Below are positions 58,712-64,000 of a stretch of DNA of 64,000 bases, piece after piece. The stretch is from assembly GCA_011319805.1 (NCBI GenBank), contig SJRY01000249.1, positions 1-64,000 on the forward strand. Reading direction: 5' to 3'. The position numbers and the translations under genes were made by a program. The DNA comes from Macrocybe gigantea (lineage: Eukaryota; Basidiomycota; Agaricomycetes; Agaricales; Callistosporiaceae). The notes under the pieces were generated by a model, which saw only the letters and a program-made list of their open reading frames with translations, was not told where the DNA came from and searched no databases. The stretch's first letter is position 1. Every line of letters starts with the position of its first letter.

Positions 58712-61313
58712 GTCGAAGGGTGAATTCGAGTGAGGGGGAGGGATAAGGACATTTGCAGGTTCCCAGTTTTATACATGTGCCTGTGTCACTCCCATGGCGC
58801 TACACATTTCGGTTTGGAAAATGAAGATATCAGATCACGATAGATGGAGAGATGTGCAAAGGGGGAATTGAGTCTATCTTTGCTTTTCTTAGTACGATCT
58901 TCCGGGTGCTGCGAGTCTCGTCAAAAATGAAATCTCTGACTAGTCAGTAACAAAACTTGCCATACCACGTATTCGTTTCAAGATTGAGCGAAAACCGCAT
59001 AAACAGGCACCAGATGTCAGTGTTGCCCTTCCCTGGTTCGGAAATGGCGATTACTTTGGCCCCAGGGAATTGTTGACACAGCGGGCTCAGGGTTCCTGGC
59101 CACGTCAACCGAGAACAATTCTCACAGCGACGCAGCATTCATGCAGAATTTGAACTCCTTTCGTGGTCTCCGCGTTACAAATGTATTTGTGGCACGTTTC
59201 ATTGACGCGGAGGGTGCGCGATCCGTCGACAATCCGTTTTTCACGACACGTCGGACTCCCATAGCAGTTAACAACAGAAGTGAGGGTGATCCGAAGACGC
59301 CTTTTCCTCATTCTTCGGGGTGAACAGCTGTCAAACGAGACACATAGAATGGCCATGAGGATACAGATCGTCTGCACTGCAGATATCAATGAGTGGTATT
59401 TCGAATCAGGTTTTATGATGGACGTAGGACCGTAAGTGTCATGCATTATTTTCAGTCGACGACCGTTGTGCTAGTGCTCTCTTTTTGCCAGTTACTGTGA
59501 TAGTGTCAGGTCTAGATCGCCATTTCACTGTCGTGGCGACTATACTGTTCACGTCCACCGCTATGGGATCTCAGTGCGCTCATGACCTAAGGTTCCGACT
59601 CTGCAGGGATTTCTGTAACAGATGCTGTGCGCTTGCTCCTTCAGGATTTCGCGACCCTCCATTCGTCGGGAATAAGGCAGCCTCCGCATGTTGAGAGAGA
59701 ACGTTTTAGCGCTTCCATTGCTATCATCCTCCAACGATAACCGACAGGTCATGGTACAACAAGGGGTTGGATGAAGTATGACACAATCTGTGCAATCCGC
59801 GCTTTACGGCATTTCGCGTCCAGTTCATCCCTCCACAGGCACCATTCTTTCGAATGGCTGTTCAACGGCGAAAACAGTGCAGAACTCTCCGCCGAGACTC
59901 TCATTCAACATCACGGTCGCGAAGGTCGGCATCATGGAACTCCATCCTTGTTCAGATGATCTTGGGTCGGAGAATGACATCAAAGGCTACGAAATTCTGC
60001 CTTGCACTGCGCAGTCTTGGAGCTTTCGTAGGAACCTTGAAGAACGATTCCGGGCTGTGGCTGATCGAGCTGGCTGACCTTGTGATCCGGGATAAAGATT
60101 TTCTCACTTCGGTGGACAACAGCCCATCTTCTCTGCCCAACGACTGATGCGGCATAGCTCGGACTGAATAATAAGCAAGAACGCAACGCACGATTACCCT
60201 CCGATGATCTACTGATGCTCTACACGCAATAGAAGTCATTCCACGTCCATGCAGCTTTCGTTCTATTATTTATCAGATGGCGCCAGCGCGCTGACACCGT
60301 TTCCGGCGCGCTCTGTCCTCTTCCTGATGCTCCGTGTGAGCTGACTTGTCCTGACTGTATCCGCTCTGCCCCGGTTGCCGCTGATCGAGAGGGTGAGACT
60401 TCGTCGCTTAGGCAGCCGATGCCCGGCTGCGGCGCCAACACTACAGATATGCACTGTTGGAGTACAAGAGTCTCATGCCGCGTTGCGGGCGAGGATAGCC
60501 ATGGACGTATTGATGTTACTCGCTGGCTTGGCCGGACGAAGTGGGGCACCGCAGGTCCGTATTCGTATTCGCCGCACAGACGATTGACGTTTGGGCATAT
60601 CCAGAAATTGAATGGAGAACGCGCGAGCCACTCGGCTCTCGTCAACACGACAAAGGCATGCGTGCCAGAGAGGCGTTCTTTGACAACAAAGAAGAAGCAG
60701 TGACGCATGGTCGTAATCCCCTCCAAAGAAAACAAAACAGACCGAAAGGTGAAACGGGCTGTGGTTGTCTTTTCCGCCGGATGATGTGGAAGACCGACTT
60801 GCGGAGGATCGTCTGCCAGATCCTGGCCTCGTCGTGCAACTCGAACTACATTGGCCATCGAAGCGCACTGATCTTCGTAAGGTGATAGAAGTCATGGTTC
60901 AGAGGAACGTCCATCATGATCAGTGAGGCCTTGCGCCGCCGGCGCGATCGACATCAGCTTCGGTCGTTCAATGGTGTTAGCTTGTACATGATGGACTGAT
61001 AGCGATTTCCAACAGCGATAAATACATTTGCGAACAGTCAGGATTGATGATCGAGACTCTAGCTCGCTGTGAAGGGCTTTGATATGGTCGGTTCTAAAAT
61101 AGAAGACGGAAAGAGGCCAGCCCAAGGCGAGCGAACGAATTCCAAAATTGGCATTTCCAAAGCACTTGAAGTTCAGACCTTCAGAATTCAAATGAGCAGC
61201 AATTGGTCTTTCATTACCGTCTCTCCCAGACTATCGATACAGAGCCGCTAATGAGTCTAAGCTACAATACACGCGAGTCCAATTGCGAGCCTGCCATCAT
61301 CACGAGGAATCGT
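58712..61313. other. Long intergenic region, nothing recognised
   Basis: About 2.6 kb. Frames exist on both strands (longest 60,220-60,858 on minus, 212 codons) but they overlap other frames, lack family motifs and show no convincing splice pattern. The first part should be the P450 promoter. Confidence 0.4.
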
Positions 61314-62672
61314 CTAGTATTCGAATTCCCAATCATCCATCGGCCACGAGCGCTGGGCGAGCGGCTTGGTCGCCTCGGAGGGCGTCTGAGGGGTGTTGTC
61401 GGCGTTACCGGCGTTTGCCTTGGAGTACGGAGTCGAATCGCGGGCGCCTTGGTGCGAGCCCGACGTGCCGTCAGCGTTGTGGTGCGGGTGCGTCGAGCGC
61501 GACTGGCTGTCGTGACGATGATGCCCGGGGTTATGCTGCTCTCCCTGCCGATCGCCTCCGTTGCGGTGCTGGTGCTGGTGTTGGTGCTGGCCGTCGTGGC
61601 GCCGGTGGTCATGGTTCTCGTCGGAGTCCCTGTGATGCGAATCGGAACGGTGCGAGCCGTGGCGGTGTGGGCGGTTGGGGTCATGCTGGCCCAAGTGCCG
61701 GTCATCGTGGTTATGATGCTGGCGATGCGGTGCACTTTGCGAACCAGGCTGTTCATCGGCTGGCGGAGGAGGCATGCCGCCCGGCTGCCCTTCAGGCACG
61801 GGCTCTCCCAGCCCGTCAGGCAGCGCGCGGCGGACCTTGCCATTGCCTTCGCTGTTGTCGTTGTTGGAGTTATGACGCTCCTGGCTCTGGCTTTGGGGGC
61901 CGTGCTTGCCGTCTTGTTGACCGTCCCGGTCTTGACGGTGGTGGCTGTGGCGTCTGCGCCTCTTCTTCCCATCGTGGTGGTGGTTGTGGTTGTGCTCGCC
62001 GTTGTGCTGGCGGTGAGGGTGCTGTTGCCCCTGCGGAGACTGTGGCGGCGTCGTGTTGCCGTCGACCGCGGAACCGGTACCATCAGCCTGAGTGTTCAGA
62101 GCAGTAGGCTGTTCCGCAGTGACAGCGCGGCGATTGACCTTCTGATCTTGGGCATCCGCCTCGCCTTTCGTATCCTTCCAGTTAGCGACCGACGAGTGCC
62201 TGGTGCCGCGGCGGTGTCCGTGGGGGGGAGCACCCTCCGAGTCAGAGCCCGACGAACCCCCGCTGTTCTGGCGCTTGGGCGTGTACCCATCGTTGTGATG
62301 TTCGGGCGGGTAGCGCTTCTGCGGCCGACGGTGCCCGTGCTGCTTGCCGCCGTGCTCTTTATGCGACGCGCCGTCGTCTTGAGTGTTCTGTAAGTTCTGG
62401 TCAGCTTGCGTCGGCGTCTGCGGCGGGAGCTGTGCGCCCTGCTGTGAAGGCAGGGTGCGCGCCTCGAGAGCGTAATCGTACGCGTCATCAAAGAAGCGCG
62501 GGACGAGGTCCGATTCGAAGGACTCCAGACCGCGCATGTCGAGTCCTTGGTCGTATTCACGAGCGACGAGGTCTCCATCCGACCCATAGCCGGAGCCGAC
62601 GGGGAACGCGAGCGCGGGCGTGCCGAAGAGGAGGGCAAGGGTGACAAAGTTGACCATGGAGTTGTAATGCAT
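61314..62672 (-). CDS. Secreted histidine-rich low-complexity protein
   Basis: One uninterrupted frame of about 450 codons. The start at 62672 (or 62657) gives a signal peptide (MVNFVTLALLFGTPALAFP). After an acidic stretch (DAYDYALEARTLPSQQ) come dibasic sites that could be cut by Kex2 (RPQKRYPPE, YTPKRQNSG), then a long tract rich in His, Gln, Asn, Asp and Arg with runs such as HNHNHHHDGKKRRRRHSHH and HDGQHQHQHQHRNGG. It ends RSWPMDDWEFEY. Histidine-rich secreted proteins often bind metals such as zinc or copper, but no known domain is seen. The long plus-strand frame opposite (61,203-62,393) is a composition shadow. Confidence 0.68.
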   Translation of the reverse strand: MHYNSMVNFVTLALLFGTPALAFPVGSGYGSDGDLVAREYDQGLDMRGLESFESDLVPRFFDDAYDYALEARTLPSQQGAQLPPQTPTQADQNLQNTQDDGASHKEHGGKQHGHRRPQKRYPPEHHNDGYTPKRQNSGGSSGSDSEGAPPHGHRRGTRHSSVANWKDTKGEADAQDQKVNRRAVTAEQPTALNTQADGTGSAVDGNTTPPQSPQGQQHPHRQHNGEHNHNHHHDGKKRRRRHSHHRQDRDGQQDGKHGPQSQSQERHNSNNDNSEGNGKVRRALPDGLGEPVPEGQPGGMPPPPADEQPGSQSAPHRQHHNHDDRHLGQHDPNRPHRHGSHRSDSHHRDSDENHDHRRHDGQHQHQHQHRNGGDRQGEQHNPGHHRHDSQSRSTHPHHNADGTSGSHQGARDSTPYSKANAGNADNTPQTPSEATKPLAQRSWPMDDWEFEY

Positions 62673-63629
62673 CGTGTTCGCTTCGTTCGTAAAAGAGGTG
62701 GTAGGGTGGGGGAGAGACGGGTTGTGCTTGTTTTTTGTTGTTGGGTGGAGGTGGAAGACCAGCTTCTGGGAAGTGATCACAGCCCGACGTTGCCCTTTTA
62801 TACGATTTGATATGATTAGTGGAAGCTCATATCAGATGCACGGTGTTCGCTAAGCGAAGATCGACTGGCAACAAGAGCATAGCCATGCAAAATATCGCAT
62901 ACCGGCATCGAAATTGGACGACCGAATTTCAAGCGGCCATCTTTTCGTGATGAAGGGTTCATACCAAGTTCGCGTGCGTGAAATGCAAATCGAGTGGTGC
63001 ATTGTCGTGCAGCCCAGATGTCGCCATTCCGAGGAACGTTGATGCCTCCACTGGTCCTATTTTTAACTTTCCGCATACGGCTGTAGCATGAGCCAGCAAA
63101 TGGCGTCCACAGTGGTCTTCACAGTCCCCCATCCGGTTTGCCTCTGCTGAGGAGCCTAGAATGCTATGGGCCAGGACGGGTGCGAGGCATACCTTAGTTT
63201 GACCTGAAACGCCGTCAAGGACAGCAGCCCCTGTTTCCGGATGCATATTTGAAAGACACAGGTTTCTAATTGGGGCTGGTTGCATGGAGCGCTTTCTACA
63301 TCGTCGCAGGAGACATCAGATGCGCAGTTGTTGCCTTGAAACACTCCAAGAAAAAGTTGGCCTGCGTGCCACGTGCACCATGTGTGTAAGCAGACGCCAG
63401 CATGAAAACGGAAAAGACTCTTGAGAGCTCTGAAATGGTTGTGGCAAGAGTGCACTCCATCAAAGTGTTATACGGTATCAGCTGGTCTAATAAATACAAA
63501 ACGCGTCGCTACGATCATTCCACGGCAGGAAGGTGACAATTGATTTCTAAAGCTGATGCCCCAGCTAGCAACAGTTTTGAGAGTCGGGTGCTGTGTAGCA
63601 GGCCCGGAAAGAAGATATTGTCGCAGAAA
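62673..63629. other. Intergenic, nothing recognised
   Basis: About 1 kb holding the presumed promoter of the His-rich gene. The short frames on both strands lack motif support. Confidence 0.45.
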
Positions 63630-64000
63630 CTCATGTCAACGATCGCAGAGAATCTGACTGTGTTTCTTCCAAAAGCTATTGACAAACAAACACGCATCCC
63701 CTTGTCGTCCTCGTCGACATCGGCGGCGTCGTCGACCTCTAAGGATCACCTCGTCGTTTCAATAATCGGCGTGTCGGAAACACCACGGTAACTTGCAAAA
63801 AGCCGTCTTCTCAGATGCGATCGTTCGAGATTCTTACATCCTTTTCTCGACGCAAAGTCTGCAGTCAAAAGTCTGGGTGGCGCCTGATTGGAACATCGAT
63901 TTCGAGTGCGTAGAGAGGAGAGGTTTGCAGTTTCTTGGCCGTCTCGACTCATGCTGAGGCCTCGTAGCTCAAGCTTGCTCGCGTCTGGAACAATGGCCCC
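63630..64000 (+). other. Possible 5' part of a gene running off the window
   Basis: An ATG at about 63633 opens MSTIAENLTVFLPKAIDKQT with a Ser-rich stretch and DHLVVSIIGVSETPR. In another frame, about 63,810-63,910 reads DAIVRDSYILFSTQSLQSKV and WVAPDWNIDFECVERR, protein-like text that could be a next exon. Splice sites between them are not convincing. No family was recognised. Confidence 0.25.

Noticed and set aside
60220..60858. 212-codon minus-strand frame
   Set aside because: Overlaps several frames on both strands, has no recognisable domain and no supporting splice pattern.
61203..62393. 396-codon plus-strand frame rich in Val, Ala, Leu and Arg
   Set aside because: It is the complement of the His-rich gene; its hydrophobic composition follows from CAC/CAT codons read backwards, and it has no family motif.

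Overview
This window is nuclear DNA of a mushroom-forming basidiomycete (Agaricomycetes). The genes are packed on both strands and split by many GT..AG introns of about 50-60 bp, with some tiny exons. Saccharopine dehydrogenase is fused behind spermidine synthase, an arrangement known from basidiomycetes. Typical lineage families are also present: a DUF6533-type membrane protein, a PL26 rhamnogalacturonan lyase, a P450 and a secreted cysteine-rich CBM-like protein. No prokaryotic features, rRNA, tRNA or CRISPR were seen.

Layout. 1.5-2.8 kb: TatD-family hydrolase (+) with frame breaks and a 10-nt exon. 3.0-4.4 kb: secreted CBM-like protein (-). 5.8-8.2 kb: MFS sugar transporter (-), followed at about 8.7-9.9 kb by a heavily decayed paralogue of it. 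10.8-13.1 kb: spermidine synthase-saccharopine dehydrogenase (+). 13.2-14.9 kb: protein farnesyltransferase beta (+). 16.6-18.0 kb: coiled-coil protein (-). 18.1-31.1 kb: a small gene split by a 12.5-kb nested retrotransposon. 32.8-34.8 kb: HMG-box regulator (+). 35.2-37.2 kb: ammonium transporter (-). 38.4-39.4 kb: predicted mitochondrial protein (+). 40.1-40.7 kb: PLAC8 protein (-). 42.6-44.4 kb: secreted aldose 1-epimerase-like protein (+). 45.0-46.7 kb: DUF6533 membrane protein (+). 47.2-48.7 kb: FAD monooxygenase (-). 50.7-51.9 kb: ATG27-like membrane protein (-). 52.7-56.4 kb: PL26 lyase (+). 56.5-58.7 kb: cytochrome P450 (-). 61.3-62.7 kb: His-rich secreted protein (-).

The most striking structure is 18,481-30,968. 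A Ty1/copia-type element with 230-bp LTRs and a perfect 5-bp target duplication (TCACA) sits inside a reading frame that stays open when the element and one duplication copy are removed. Its 5' LTR was later hit by a non-LTR (LINE) element flanked by ATAAG. That LINE is internally inverted: ORF1 and the first half of ORF2 lie on +, the last part of ORF2 on -, and the halves meet at a (AAC)39 microsatellite. This is the arrangement expected from twin priming.

Frame breaks are frequent in otherwise conserved genes, and almost all need one restored base. With near-identical LTRs, this points to residual single-base deletions in the assembly at least as much as to gene decay. The genes do not form one pathway. 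Several concern plant polysaccharide and sugar use (transporter, aldose epimerase, PL26 lyase), nitrogen and amino acid supply (ammonium transporter, lysine-polyamine fusion) and oxidative metabolism (FAD monooxygenase, P450).
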